Shown here: positions 1 through 9,322 of the stretch, piece after piece
Layout: every line of letters begins with the position of its first letter
Numbering within the stretch: the stretch's first letter is position 1
Notes under the pieces: generated by a model
Told to the model about the DNA's origin: nothing
What the model saw: the letters and a program-made list of their open reading frames with translations, nothing else
Database searches by the model: none
NCBI GenBank assembly: GCA_035499215.1
Contig: DATJZH010000398.1
Coordinates: forward strand, 1-26,229
From: DATJZH01 sp035499215
Lineage (GTDB): Bacteria > Actinomycetota > Actinomycetes > Streptosporangiales > Streptosporangiaceae
DNA: 26,229 nucleotides
Direction of reading: 5' to 3'
Made by a program: the position numbers and the translations under genes

Positions 1-1113
1 GGCGCGTTCCGCCGCGGCCGCCCGCCAGCGCACCTGGCCGACCTGCCTCCCGCAGGCCGGCGCGCCGCCGCGCAGCGGCTCGGCCATCAGGGCTTCCGGG
101 CAGATCAGCTCGCCCGCCATTACTTCGGCAGGCTGACCGACGACCCGGCCGACATGACCGACCTGCCGGTGAGCGCGCGAGATGACCTCGCCAGGGCGCT
201 GCTGCCCCTGCTGCTCACCGCCGAGCGCGAGTTCAGCTGCGATGGCGGCACGACGCGCAAGACACTGTGGCGCGCGCTGGATGGCTCCTGCCTGGAATCG
301 GTGCTGATGCGGTATCCGGGCCGGGCGACGATATGCGTGTCCTCGCAGGCGGGCTGCGGCATGGCCTGCCCCTTCTGCGCCACCGGACAGGCCGGGCTGA
401 CCCGCAGCCTGTCAGCCGCGGAGATCGTGACGCAGGTCGTGTCCGGTGCGGGCGCGCTCGCCAGAGGCGAGGTGCCCGGCGGCCCCGGCCGGGTCTCGAA
501 CGTCGTCTTCATGGGCATGGGGGAGCCGCTGGCGAACTATTCCAGCGTCCTGTCGGCAGTGCGGCGGCTGACCGATCAGGTTCCCGACGGCCTCGGCATC
601 TCCCGGCGCGCTGTGACGGTCTCCACTGTTGGCCTGGTCCCGGCCATCCGCCGGCTGGCCGGTGAACAGCTGCCGGTCCGGCTCGCCGTCTCGCTGCACG
701 CGCCCGACGACGATCTGCGGGACGAGCTTGTCCCGGTCAACCGGCGCTGGCAGGTCGCCGAGGTACTCGATGCCGCCTGGGACTACGCCGCGGCGACGGG
801 CCGCCGCATCTCCATCGAGTACGCGATGATCCGCGGCGTCAACGACCAGGCCTGGCGCGCGGAAGCACTGGCCAGGCTGCTGGCGGGCAACCTGGCGCAC
901 GTGAATCTCATCCCGCTCAACCCCACGCCGGGATCGCGGTGGACCGCCTCGGACCCCGGCGTCGCACGCGAGTTCCAGGCGGTCCTGGCGGCGCGCGGGA
1001 TTCCCGTCACGGTCCGCGGCACCCGGGGAACCGAGATCGACGGAGCCTGCGGGCAGCTCGCGGCCTTGAGCAGGCCGGCGGCCGGACCCGCCCGGTCTGC
1101 TCTCTTCGGGTAG
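1..1113 (+). CDS. rlmN: 23S rRNA (adenine2503-C2)-methyltransferase RlmN, 5' end outside window
   Basis: Radical-SAM enzyme that methylates C2 of A2503 in 23S rRNA and, in characterised members, A37 of some tRNAs. The reading frame is open from base 1, and the residues before the first in-window ATG (154) are typical RlmN N-terminal sequence (RRGRPPAHLADLP, then HYFGRLTDDPADM). The true start therefore lies upstream, and ATG 154 is internal. The radical-SAM cluster motif CGMACPFC has cysteine codons at 355, 367 and 376. MGMGEPLANY and SLHAPDDDLRDELVPVNRR are SAM and substrate-binding segments. The C-terminal Cys in EIDGACGQL is the expected methyl-carrying/resolving cysteine. At least 370 residues are visible, close to full family length. 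It ends at TAG 1111-1113. The family is clear; only the start is missing. Confidence 0.97.
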   Translation, partial: GAFRRGRPPAHLADLPPAGRRAAAQRLGHQGFRADQLARHYFGRLTDDPADMTDLPVSARDDLARALLPLLLTAEREFSCDGGTTRKTLWRALDGSCLESVLMRYPGRATICVSSQAGCGMACPFCATGQAGLTRSLSAAEIVTQVVSGAGALARGEVPGGPGRVSNVVFMGMGEPLANYSSVLSAVRRLTDQVPDGLGISRRAVTVSTVGLVPAIRRLAGEQLPVRLAVSLHAPDDDLRDELVPVNRRWQVAEVLDAAWDYAAATGRRISIEYAMIRGVNDQAWRAEALARLLAGNLAHVNLIPLNPTPGSRWTASDPGVAREFQAVLAARGIPVTVRGTRGTEIDGACGQLAALSRPAAGPARSALFG

Positions 1114-1142
1114 TCAGCAGGCCCCGGCAGGCGGCCGGCGGG

Positions 1143-1148
1143 TACGTT
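1143..1148 (+). promoter_or_regulatory. Putative -10 box of a leaderless promoter for the acyltransferase
   Basis: TACGTT fits TAnnnT and lies 7 bases before ATG 1156, the geometry of a leaderless actinobacterial promoter. This favours ATG 1156 over the in-frame TTG 1147, which overlaps the box. No clear -35 is seen. Confidence 0.45.
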
Positions 1149-1155
1149 GTCCGCC

Positions 1156-1818
1156 ATGAGGTGGAGGCAGGCGCTGGGCCGACGGCGCCGGGCGGCCACT
1201 GCCGACCTGGTCCATGCCGCCTGGCGCCGGATCCAGCAGGCGGGCACCATCACGGCCGAGTCCGCTGCTGGCCGGCGGTTCGCCGCGTTCGGCAGGCACT
1301 CGCTCATCGCGTTTCCGACCGGGGCCGTCTTCGGCGAGGCCTGGATCGAGATCGGCGAAGAAACCATGATCAGCGAGCGGGTCAGCCTGAGCGCGGGCCT
1401 GATGCCGGGTCACGATCTCGGCGGCGGGACAGTGCTGCGGCTGGGCAACCGCTGCGTGATCGGCCGGGGCAGCAACATCGTCGCGCATCATTCGGTCGTG
1501 ATCGGCGACGATGTCTTTACCGGCCCGTACGTCTACGTCACCGACCAGAATCACCGCTACGAGGACCCCGAGCAGCCGATCGGCCGGCAATGGCCGGTCA
1601 ACGCCGCCGTCTCGATCGGCCCTGGCTCCTGGATCGGCACCGGAGCGATCGTGCTGCCGGGATCGGTGCTCGGCAGCAACGTGGCGGTCGCGGCCGGCTC
1701 GGTCGTCCGCGGCAAGTTTCCCGACCAGTGTGTCATCGCCGGAGTGCCCGCCAAGATCGTGCGCGAGTACGTGCCGGGGGCGGGCTGGTCGGCGCCGCCG
1801 GCGGGCTACCCGGGCTGA
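1156..1818 (+). CDS. Acyltransferase with left-handed beta-helix (hexapeptide repeats)
   Basis: A 220-residue protein of the hexapeptide-repeat O-/N-acetyltransferase class, which transfers acetyl or other acyl groups from acyl-CoA to a sugar or small molecule; the acceptor cannot be read from sequence. The N-terminal ~50 residues are basic and helical. From about residue 60 onward, [IV]G-x4 turns repeat (IGRGSNIVAHHSVVIGDDVFTGPYV, shown in part). An exposed loop YVTDQNHRYEDP carries the His expected at the active site, and IAGVPAKIVREY is the standard C-terminal coil end. The start at ATG 1156 was chosen because a -10 box sits 7 bases upstream; TTG 1147 would add three residues. It is followed by a strong palindrome shared with the convergent neighbour. 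The fold is confident, the substrate unknown; cell-envelope polysaccharide decoration is one possibility. Confidence 0.85.
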   Translation: MRWRQALGRRRRAATADLVHAAWRRIQQAGTITAESAAGRRFAAFGRHSLIAFPTGAVFGEAWIEIGEETMISERVSLSAGLMPGHDLGGGTVLRLGNRCVIGRGSNIVAHHSVVIGDDVFTGPYVYVTDQNHRYEDPEQPIGRQWPVNAAVSIGPGSWIGTGAIVLPGSVLGSNVAVAAGSVVRGKFPDQCVIAGVPAKIVREYVPGAGWSAPPAGYPG

Positions 1819-1850
1819 GCGCTTCGCCGCCGGCGGCCGTCGGCCGCCGC

Positions 1851-1880
1851 CGGGCCCGCGGCGGGCCCGCCGCGGGCCCG
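1851..1880. terminator. Perfect 30-nt GC palindrome between convergent genes
   Basis: The 30 bases are exactly self-complementary: 11-bp arms CGGGCCCGCGG / CCGCGGGCCCG around a CGGGCCCG centre. It lies between the stop of the acyltransferase (1818) and that of the minus-strand gene (1884), so it is well placed as a bidirectional terminator. There is no T-run, as is common in high-GC actinobacteria. Confidence 0.7.
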
Positions 1881-1883
1881 GAC

Positions 1884-2333
1884 CTACGGCTGCCCGCGAG
1901 CCGCCTGCCCGGCTCGCGGGGGATCTGCCGTGCCGCTGACGCGGCGGCCGGGCTCCTGCCGGCCCCCCAGCTGCGGCACGAACACCTCGCCGCGCAGCGC
2001 CCGCGCGACCAGCTCCACCGAGCGGGCAGTGGCGGCGAGCCTGCCGCCTTCGCTCCGGTAAACCGCGAGCACGGCCTCGACGGCACGCGGCGGCAGATCG
2101 GCGGCCAGCTCCGTGCGGGCAGCGCGGTAACCCTGGCGAGCGCCTTCCACGCACGCGGTCACGTGCTGGCGGGCCAGCACCGCCAGCGCCACCGGGTGGC
2201 GCAGCAGCACGCCATGCAGCCGGTAGTCGGGCGGCACCACGTCCAGCAGCCAGTTCACCGCCGTCTGCTCGAAACGCTCGCTGCCCGGCGGATGAACGCC
2301 AGCGGGCCAGCCGGGCGGAAGGTAACCTGCCAC
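1884..2333 (-). CDS. Conserved actinobacterial hypothetical protein with LexA-like box in its promoter
   Basis: A 149-residue soluble protein. The core (roughly residues 1-120: YLPPGWPAGVHPPGSERF, then WLLDVVPPDYRLHGVLLRHP, RQGYRAARTEL and AVYRSEGGRLAATARSV) resembles a protein widespread in actinobacteria that has no assigned function. It is predicted mostly helical, with no signal peptide or membrane segment. The last ~25 residues are low-complexity, rich in Pro, Gly and Arg. The GTG start at 2333-2331 is supported by a TAAGCT -10 box 6 bases upstream (leaderless). A LexA-like palindrome at 2353-2368 sits just above that -10. It diverges from typA and converges on the acyltransferase. I do not assign a function; the SOS-type operator hints at a DNA-damage-linked role (inference). 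Confidence 0.75.
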   Translation of the reverse strand: MAGYLPPGWPAGVHPPGSERFEQTAVNWLLDVVPPDYRLHGVLLRHPVALAVLARQHVTACVEGARQGYRAARTELAADLPPRAVEAVLAVYRSEGGRLAATARSVELVARALRGEVFVPQLGGRQEPGRRVSGTADPPRAGQAARGQP

Positions 2334-2339
2334 GAGCTC

Positions 2340-2345
2340 AGCTTA
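2340..2345 (-). promoter_or_regulatory. Putative -10 box (TAAGCT), leaderless
   Basis: Read on the minus strand, TAAGCT ends 6 bases before the GTG start at 2333, so transcription would begin at or next to the start codon. Confidence 0.45.
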
Positions 2346-2352
2346 GCTCGAT

Positions 2353-2368
2353 TCGAACACGTGTTCCA
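2353..2368. promoter_or_regulatory. Putative LexA (SOS) box
   Basis: TCGAACACGTGTTCCA matches the actinobacterial LexA consensus TCGAAC-N4-GTTCGA at 11 of 12 defined positions, and its core GAACACGTGTTC is a perfect palindrome. It lies about 8-23 bases above the -10 box of the minus-strand hypothetical gene, a position where a repressor would block polymerase. It is ~160 bases from typA, so typA is a less likely target. Confidence 0.55.
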
Positions 2369-2529
2369 GACCGCCGGGCATTCCGTTCAGCCCGGCAGGC
2401 AGGCCGGCCGCGCGCCTGAGGCCGGCACAGGAATGCCGGCGGCGGACCTTCCCGTTGTGCGGGAGGGAGCGAATAAGCTAAGAGCTGCCGTCCCCCGGCG
2501 GACCCCAGCCATCAGGAGTCTTTCCCAGC

Positions 2530-4401
<1,872 letters not shown>

Positions 4402-4429
4402 AGCACTGGCCCCGCGCGGCCGGATGCGC

Positions 4430-5428
4430 TTACCGCACTGACAGGTAGATGATGCTGGCCAGGCCGAAGGCCACGCAGTAGATCGCGAATGGCGTCAGCG
4501 TGCGGGTCCGGAAGTACCGGACCAGGAAGCGCACCGACAGGTAGGCGCCGATCCCGGAGAGCAGGCTGCCGACGAGGACTTCCCCGCGGATTCCGTTGCC
4601 GAGCGGGCCAGCCAGGTCGGGGACCTTGAGCGCCCCGGCGGCCAGGATGACCGGGGTGGCGAGCAGGAAAGCGAATCGCGCGGCGTCCTCGCGGGACAGG
4701 CCGCTGAACATGCCGGCGACCATCGCGACGCCGTCCCGGCTGATCCCCGCCAGCAGCGCCAGTATCTGCGCGGACCCGATGAGCGTGGCCGGGCCGAACC
4801 CAATCTTCGCCAGCCGCTGATCAGAGGCGACCGCGCGGGAGATCTCCAGCTGGCGGACGGCCTGATGGCCGGGCGCATGCTGGGCATGGGCCGGGCCGCG
4901 TGCGGCAACGCCGGCCCCCGGCGGCCCGTCCGCCAGCTCCCGCGCGATCAGCGCATCGGCCCGCAGCGAGGCCCTGGTACGGAACTTCTCCCCGGCAAAC
5001 AGGATCAGGCCGTTCACCACCAGGAAGATCGCTGCCCGGATCGGCACGCCGAACAGCACCCGGAACGTATGCTCGAACGCCAGCCCGACGATGCCGACGG
5101 GTATCGTCGCCGCGATGATCATCCAGGCAAGCCGCTGGTCGGTGGTCTCGATCTGCCCGTCGCGGATCGAGCTGACGAAACCCTTGATGATCCGGACCCA
5201 GTCTTTCCAGAAGTAGATCAGCAGCGCGATCGCGGTGGCGACGTGCATGCCGACGATGAAGGCCAGGTACGGGGATTCCGGCCTGGCGACGTTCAGGTCC
5301 CGGGCCCAGCTGCCTCCTACCAGCGCGGGGATCAGCACGTTGTGGCCGAGGCTGGATACGGGGAACAGCTCGGTCACGCCCTGAACCAGCCCGACGACAG
5401 CCGCTTCCAGGTAGGTGAGGTGGGTCAT
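4430..5428 (-). CDS. uppP: Undecaprenyl-diphosphatase (UppP/BacA family), variant motif
   Basis: An integral-membrane phosphatase of 332 residues that converts undecaprenyl-PP to undecaprenyl-P, recycling the lipid carrier for peptidoglycan and other envelope polymers. The first catalytic motif is GVTELFPVSSLGH (about residues 17-29), with Glu20 and His29. The second is AGISRDGVAMVAGM (about 227-240), where the usual PGxSRSG reads AGISRDG, keeping Arg231 but replacing Pro and the second Ser. About eight hydrophobic segments are visible. A ~50-residue hydrophilic insert (about 150-205, rich in Ala, Gly, Pro and His) makes it longer than the ~270-residue norm. ATG 5428 has an AAGG 7 bases upstream. 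The variant motif may define a subgroup; activity is probable, not shown. Confidence 0.88.
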   Translation of the reverse strand: MTHLTYLEAAVVGLVQGVTELFPVSSLGHNVLIPALVGGSWARDLNVARPESPYLAFIVGMHVATAIALLIYFWKDWVRIIKGFVSSIRDGQIETTDQRLAWMIIAATIPVGIVGLAFEHTFRVLFGVPIRAAIFLVVNGLILFAGEKFRTRASLRADALIARELADGPPGAGVAARGPAHAQHAPGHQAVRQLEISRAVASDQRLAKIGFGPATLIGSAQILALLAGISRDGVAMVAGMFSGLSREDAARFAFLLATPVILAAGALKVPDLAGPLGNGIRGEVLVGSLLSGIGAYLSVRFLVRYFRTRTLTPFAIYCVAFGLASIIYLSVR

Positions 5429-5553
5429 GACGGCCTTTCGCTCTCACAGGGGAAGCGCCCCCCGTGCCAGACACACTATCCGGGGCAAACGATATCGGCC
5501 GTCGGCTCAGGCGACGGCATCTGCCGGAACTCCCGTCAAGGCCGGCAGTCTGC

Positions 5554-6339
5554 CTACTTCTTGCCGGGGATCTCCGGGGTGTCCTTGCCGCGAGGGCGGC
5601 CGGTGATCTTCGAGCCGAGCCAGACCAGCGGGTCGTACTTGCGGTCGGCCACCCGCTCCTTGAGCGGGATCAGCGCATTATCGGTGATCTTGATGTGCTC
5701 CGGGCAGACCTCGGTGCAGCACTTGGTGATGTTGCAGTAGCCGAGGCCGAAGTCCTCCTGGGCGATCTCGCGGCGGTCGGCGGTGTCGGCCGGGTGCATC
5801 TCCAGCTCGGCGATCCGCATCAGGAACCTCGGTCCGGCGAACGGCCGCTCGTTCTCCGGATGGTCACGGATCACATGGCAGGTGTTCTGGCACAGGTAGC
5901 ACTCAATGCACTTGCGGAACTCCTGCGACCGGCTCACGTCGGTCTGCTGCATCCGGAACCCGCCGAGCGGCACCGACGGATCCGGGGTGAACGACGGGAT
6001 CCGGCGCGCCTTGGCGTAGTTGAACGCGACGTCGGTCACCAGGTCCCTGATCACCGGGAAGGTGCGCAGCGGGGTGACGACGAGGGTCTCGTCCTCGGCG
6101 AAGATCGACATCCGGGTCATGCAGGCCAGCCGCGGCTGCCCGTTGATCTCCATCGAGCAGGAGCCGCACTTGCCCGCCTTGCAGTTCCACCGGATCGCCA
6201 GGTCGCCCGCCTGCGTCGCCTGCAGCCGGTGCAGCACGTCAAGGACGACCTCGCCCTCGTTGACCTCGACCTGATAGTCGGCGAGTTCGCCGGCGCCGTA
6301 GTCGCCGCGCCAGACCCGCAGGGCTGCCTTGTAGCTCAT
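5554..6339 (-). CDS. sdhB: Succinate dehydrogenase iron-sulfur subunit (Sdh1 type)
   Basis: A 261-residue electron-transfer subunit that passes electrons from the flavoprotein SdhA to the membrane anchor. The plant-type [2Fe-2S] ligands are Cys53, Cys58, Cys61 and Cys73 (NCKAGKCGSCS ... LAC). The ferredoxin-like half has CIECYLCQNTC (Cys144-154) and CNITKCCTEVC (Cys202-212) for the [4Fe-4S] and [3Fe-4S] clusters. It is last in the minus-strand order sdhC-sdhA-sdhB, 11 bases after sdhA, matching the mycobacterial Rv0249c-Rv0248c-Rv0247c arrangement. The C-terminal tail after the clusters (VWLGSKITGRPRGKDTPEIPGKK, in part) is basic. No irregularity is seen. Confidence 0.97.
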   Translation of the reverse strand: MSYKAALRVWRGDYGAGELADYQVEVNEGEVVLDVLHRLQATQAGDLAIRWNCKAGKCGSCSMEINGQPRLACMTRMSIFAEDETLVVTPLRTFPVIRDLVTDVAFNYAKARRIPSFTPDPSVPLGGFRMQQTDVSRSQEFRKCIECYLCQNTCHVIRDHPENERPFAGPRFLMRIAELEMHPADTADRREIAQEDFGLGYCNITKCCTEVCPEHIKITDNALIPLKERVADRKYDPLVWLGSKITGRPRGKDTPEIPGKK

Positions 6340-6350
6340 TGATGCGTCTC

Positions 6351-8339
6351 CTATTGCGCGGCGGGGGAGGTGGTGCCAGCCGGGGGAACCGGGCCGGCCG
6401 GGGGAGTCGTGCCGGGCCGGGGAACCGGGCCGGCCGGGGGGACCGTCACGGCCCCGGCGGCGGGCGGCAGTTCCTCGTCCGTCAGGTACTTCTTCAGCTC
6501 GTCCCGGTCGAACAGCGCCAGCAGGTCCGCACGCATCGGGATCAGCGGCTGGTGCTTCAGCTGCGCCCTGCCCGCGTCGTCCAGCGTGCAGACGAGGTTG
6601 ACTTTGCGCCAGGTGGCCGACATGGCGGGATAGTCCTCCCGGGTGTGCCCGCCGCGTGACTCCTGCCGCTCCAGCGCCGCCTTGGCGATGCAGTCGCAGA
6701 CCAGCAGCATGTTGCGCAGGTCCAGGGCCAGGTGCCAGCCGGGGTTGTAGGCCCGGCCGCCCTCGACGCTGACTTGCTCGGCGCGGGCGCGCAGCTTCTC
6801 CAGTTCGGCCAGCGCCGTCCTGACCTCTTCCTCCTGCCTGATGATGCCGACCAGGTCGTTCATGGTCTGCTGCAGCGCGGCGTGCACGTCGTACGGGTTC
6901 TCCCCGCCGGTCCGCTCCAGCGGAGCCAGCGCCTCGGCCACGGCCTCGTTCAGTGCGGCCCGGCTGGCGGCCGGCCTCTTCCCGGCTGCCAGGCTGTCGA
7001 CGTACTGCGCGGCGCCGGCTCCGGCCCGGCGCCCGAAGACGAGCAGGTCGGACAGGGAGTTGCCGCCCAGCCGGTTCGAGCCGTGCATGCCGCCGGAGGC
7101 CTCGCCGACCGCGAACAGCCCCGGTACCAGGGCTGCCTGCGAGTCCGGGTCTACCTCAACGCCGCCCATCATGTAATGACAGGTGGGCCCGACCTCCATC
7201 GGCTCCGTGGTGATGTCGACGTCGGCCAGCTCGATGAACTGGTGGTACATGGAGGGCAGCTTGCGCAGGATCTCCTCGGCCGGCCGCCGGGAGGCGATGT
7301 CCAGGAACACGCCGCCGTGCGGGCTGCCGCGCCCCGCCTTGACCTCGGAATTGATCGACCGCGCCACCTCGTCGCGGGGCAGCAGCTCGGGCGGCCGCCG
7401 GTTATTGTCCGGGTCGGTGTACCAGCGGTCGCCCTCCTCCTCGGTATCGGCGTACTGGGCGCGGAACACGTCTGGCACGTAGTCGAACATGAAGCGCTTG
7501 CCCGCGGAGTTGCGCAGCACCCCGCCGTCACCGCGGACCGACTCGGTTACCAGCAGGCCCTTCACCGACGGCGGCCAGACCATCCCGGTCGGGTGGAACT
7601 GCACGAACTCCATGTTCAGGACGGTGGCGCCGGTCAGCACCGCGAGCGCGTGCCCGTCGCCGGTGTACTCCCACGAGTTGGACGTGACCTTGAAGGACTT
7701 GCCGATGCCGCCGGTGGCCAGGATGACGGCGGGGGCCTCGAACAGGATGAACTGTCCGGTCTCCCGCACGTACCCGAAGGCGCCCGCGATCGCGCCGCCC
7801 TCGGTGATCAGCCGGGTAATGGTGGTCTCGGCGTATACCTTGATCATCGCCTCGGGATCGCCGCGGGAGATCGCGTCCTCCTGCTGGAGGGCAACGACCT
7901 TCTGCTGCAGCGTCCTGATCATCTCCAGGCCGGTCCGGTCCCCGACGTGCGCCAGCCGCGGGTACTCGTGGCCGCCGAAGTTCCGCTGGCTGATCTTGCC
8001 GTCCTTGGTGCGGTCGAACAGCGCGCCCCAGGCCTCGAGCTCCCAGATCCGCTCCGGCGCCTCCTTGGCGTGCAGCTCGGCCATCCGCCAGCTGTTCATG
8101 AACTTGCCGCCGCGCATGGTGTCGCGGAAGTGGACCTGCCAGTTGTCGTTGGAGTTGACGTTGCCCATCGCCGCCGCGGCGCCGCCCTCGGCCATTACCG
8201 TGTGCGCCTTGCCGAACAGCGACTTGGAGATGATCGCGGTCTTCTTGCCCGCCAGCCGCGCCTCGATCGCCGCGCGCAGCCCCGACCCGCCGGCGCCGAT
8301 TACCACGACGTCGTAGCTGAGCCGCTCGAAATCTGTCAT
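6351..8339 (-). CDS. sdhA: Succinate dehydrogenase flavoprotein subunit (Sdh1 type)
   Basis: A 662-residue FAD subunit that oxidises succinate to fumarate. The dinucleotide fold is VVVIGAGGSGLRAAIEA (about residues 11-27). His46 in KAHTVMAEGG is the expected covalent FAD attachment site. HPTGMVWPPS, SVRGDGGVLRNSAGKRFM and HYMMGGVEVD are the dicarboxylate/capping and active-site segments. The C-terminal helical domain follows from about residue 480. The last ~35 residues form a Pro/Gly/Thr-rich tail containing two copies of PPAGPVP, encoded by a direct repeat at 6383-6440 and not part of the conserved fold. It starts 13 bases after sdhC ends and is very likely translated from the same mRNA. 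Confidence 0.97.
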   Translation of the reverse strand: MTDFERLSYDVVVIGAGGSGLRAAIEARLAGKKTAIISKSLFGKAHTVMAEGGAAAAMGNVNSNDNWQVHFRDTMRGGKFMNSWRMAELHAKEAPERIWELEAWGALFDRTKDGKISQRNFGGHEYPRLAHVGDRTGLEMIRTLQQKVVALQQEDAISRGDPEAMIKVYAETTITRLITEGGAIAGAFGYVRETGQFILFEAPAVILATGGIGKSFKVTSNSWEYTGDGHALAVLTGATVLNMEFVQFHPTGMVWPPSVKGLLVTESVRGDGGVLRNSAGKRFMFDYVPDVFRAQYADTEEEGDRWYTDPDNNRRPPELLPRDEVARSINSEVKAGRGSPHGGVFLDIASRRPAEEILRKLPSMYHQFIELADVDITTEPMEVGPTCHYMMGGVEVDPDSQAALVPGLFAVGEASGGMHGSNRLGGNSLSDLLVFGRRAGAGAAQYVDSLAAGKRPAASRAALNEAVAEALAPLERTGGENPYDVHAALQQTMNDLVGIIRQEEEVRTALAELEKLRARAEQVSVEGGRAYNPGWHLALDLRNMLLVCDCIAKAALERQESRGGHTREDYPAMSATWRKVNLVCTLDDAGRAQLKHQPLIPMRADLLALFDRDELKKYLTDEELPPAAGAVTVPPAGPVPRPGTTPPAGPVPPAGTTSPAAQ
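6383..6440. repeat. 22-bp exact direct repeat in the 3' end of sdhA
   Basis: The same 22 bases occur at 6383-6404 and 6419-6440 (36-base period). On the minus strand they encode the repeated PPAGPVP of the SdhA tail. Confidence 0.8.
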
Positions 8340-8352
8340 CGTTCTGCCTGCC

Positions 8353-9159
8353 TCAGTTGAAGAACCGCACGTCGCTGATCGTCCCGCTCGCCACCAGCAG
8401 CACGTACAGGTCGGCCAGCATCAAGGTGCCGAGCGTGGTCCAGGCCAGCTGCATGTGGCGGGCGTTCAGCTTGGAGACCTGAGTCCATATCCAGTACCGG
8501 GCCGGGTGCCTGGAGAAGTTGTTGAGCCGGCCGGCGGTGATGTGCCGGCAGGAATGACACGACAGCGTGTAGGCCCACAGCAGTATCACGTTGATCAGCA
8601 GGATAAGAGTGCCGAGCCCGAACCCGATGCCGCCGGTCCTGCCGTGGAATGCGTCGATCACGTCGTAGGTGTTCAGCGCCGAGATCAGGATGACCAGGTA
8701 GAAGAAGTAGCGGTGCAGGTTCTGCAGGATCAGCGGGAAGCGCGTCTCGCCGGTGTACGTGGCGTGCGGCTCGCGCACCGCGCATGCGGCCGGCGCCCGC
8801 CAGAACGCCCGGTAGTAGGCCCGCCGGTAGTAGTAGCAGGTGAGCCGGAAGCCCAGCACGAACGGCAGGGAGATGATCGCGTACGGGATGATCGGCGGGA
8901 CCTGGCCGAACCAGGTGCCCAGACTGCTCGAGCCCGCCGCGCATTCGCCGCTGACGCACGGCGAGTAGAAGGGCGTCAGGTAGTGGTACCGAGGCACCCA
9001 GTACCAGCGGCCGAGGAAAACGTGCACGGTCGCGTAGAGCACCCAGATCGTCAGCGCCACGGCCGTGATGGCCGGAGACCGCCACCAGGGGTCGCGGCGG
9101 AGCGTCTTTTCCGGGATCTGCGCCCTGGTCTTGGCCGGTGCTACTGGTGCCTGCGTCAT
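8353..9159 (-). CDS. sdhC: Succinate dehydrogenase membrane anchor subunit (Sdh1 type)
   Basis: A 268-residue membrane subunit anchoring SdhA/SdhB and reducing quinone, of the single-anchor type found in mycobacterial Sdh1 (Rv0249c-like). About five hydrophobic segments are visible, near residues 30-50, 88-108, 148-166, 178-198 and 236-258. After the fourth comes CHSCRH (residues 201-206), a Cys/His-rich motif fitting an iron-sulfur ligand set at the quinone site. A Cys pair (PCVSGEC, 68-73) lies in a loop. Of two nearby ATGs, 9159 is preferred because GGAG ends 6 bases before it; ATG 9165 would directly abut that GGAG. First gene of the sdhCAB unit; the 163-base gap upstream must hold the promoter. 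Confidence 0.9.
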   Translation of the reverse strand: MTQAPVAPAKTRAQIPEKTLRRDPWWRSPAITAVALTIWVLYATVHVFLGRWYWVPRYHYLTPFYSPCVSGECAAGSSSLGTWFGQVPPIIPYAIISLPFVLGFRLTCYYYRRAYYRAFWRAPAACAVREPHATYTGETRFPLILQNLHRYFFYLVILISALNTYDVIDAFHGRTGGIGFGLGTLILLINVILLWAYTLSCHSCRHITAGRLNNFSRHPARYWIWTQVSKLNARHMQLAWTTLGTLMLADLYVLLVASGTISDVRFFN

Positions 9160-9260
9160 GGACATCTCCGCTACTGAGCTTACTGGGTACCCACTGTGAT
9201 CGCCTCGCGTCGCTGCGTGCGCCTGATTCGCCCGCGGCCGGGGGCCAGGGTCGCGTGAGA

Positions 9261-9266
9261 ACCCTA
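9261..9266 (-). promoter_or_regulatory. Weak candidate -10 box (TAGGGT) for sdhCAB
   Basis: TAGGGT on the minus strand, ~100 bases before the sdhC start, in the only gap that could hold the operon's promoter. No convincing -35 is present at 17-18 bases. Confidence 0.25.
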
Positions 9267-9322
9267 TTCCTCTGCATATCACTCCTCGGGCCCGGAGCGA
9301 AGATCAACGGCTGTGAGAATCG

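Noticed and set aside
154..1113. rlmN starting at ATG 154
   Set aside because: The frame is open to base 1 and encodes typical RlmN N-terminal sequence before this ATG, so the start is outside the window.
6732..8360. 542-residue open frame antisense to sdhA
   Set aside because: Mirror of sdhA codon bias, no start signal and no domain.
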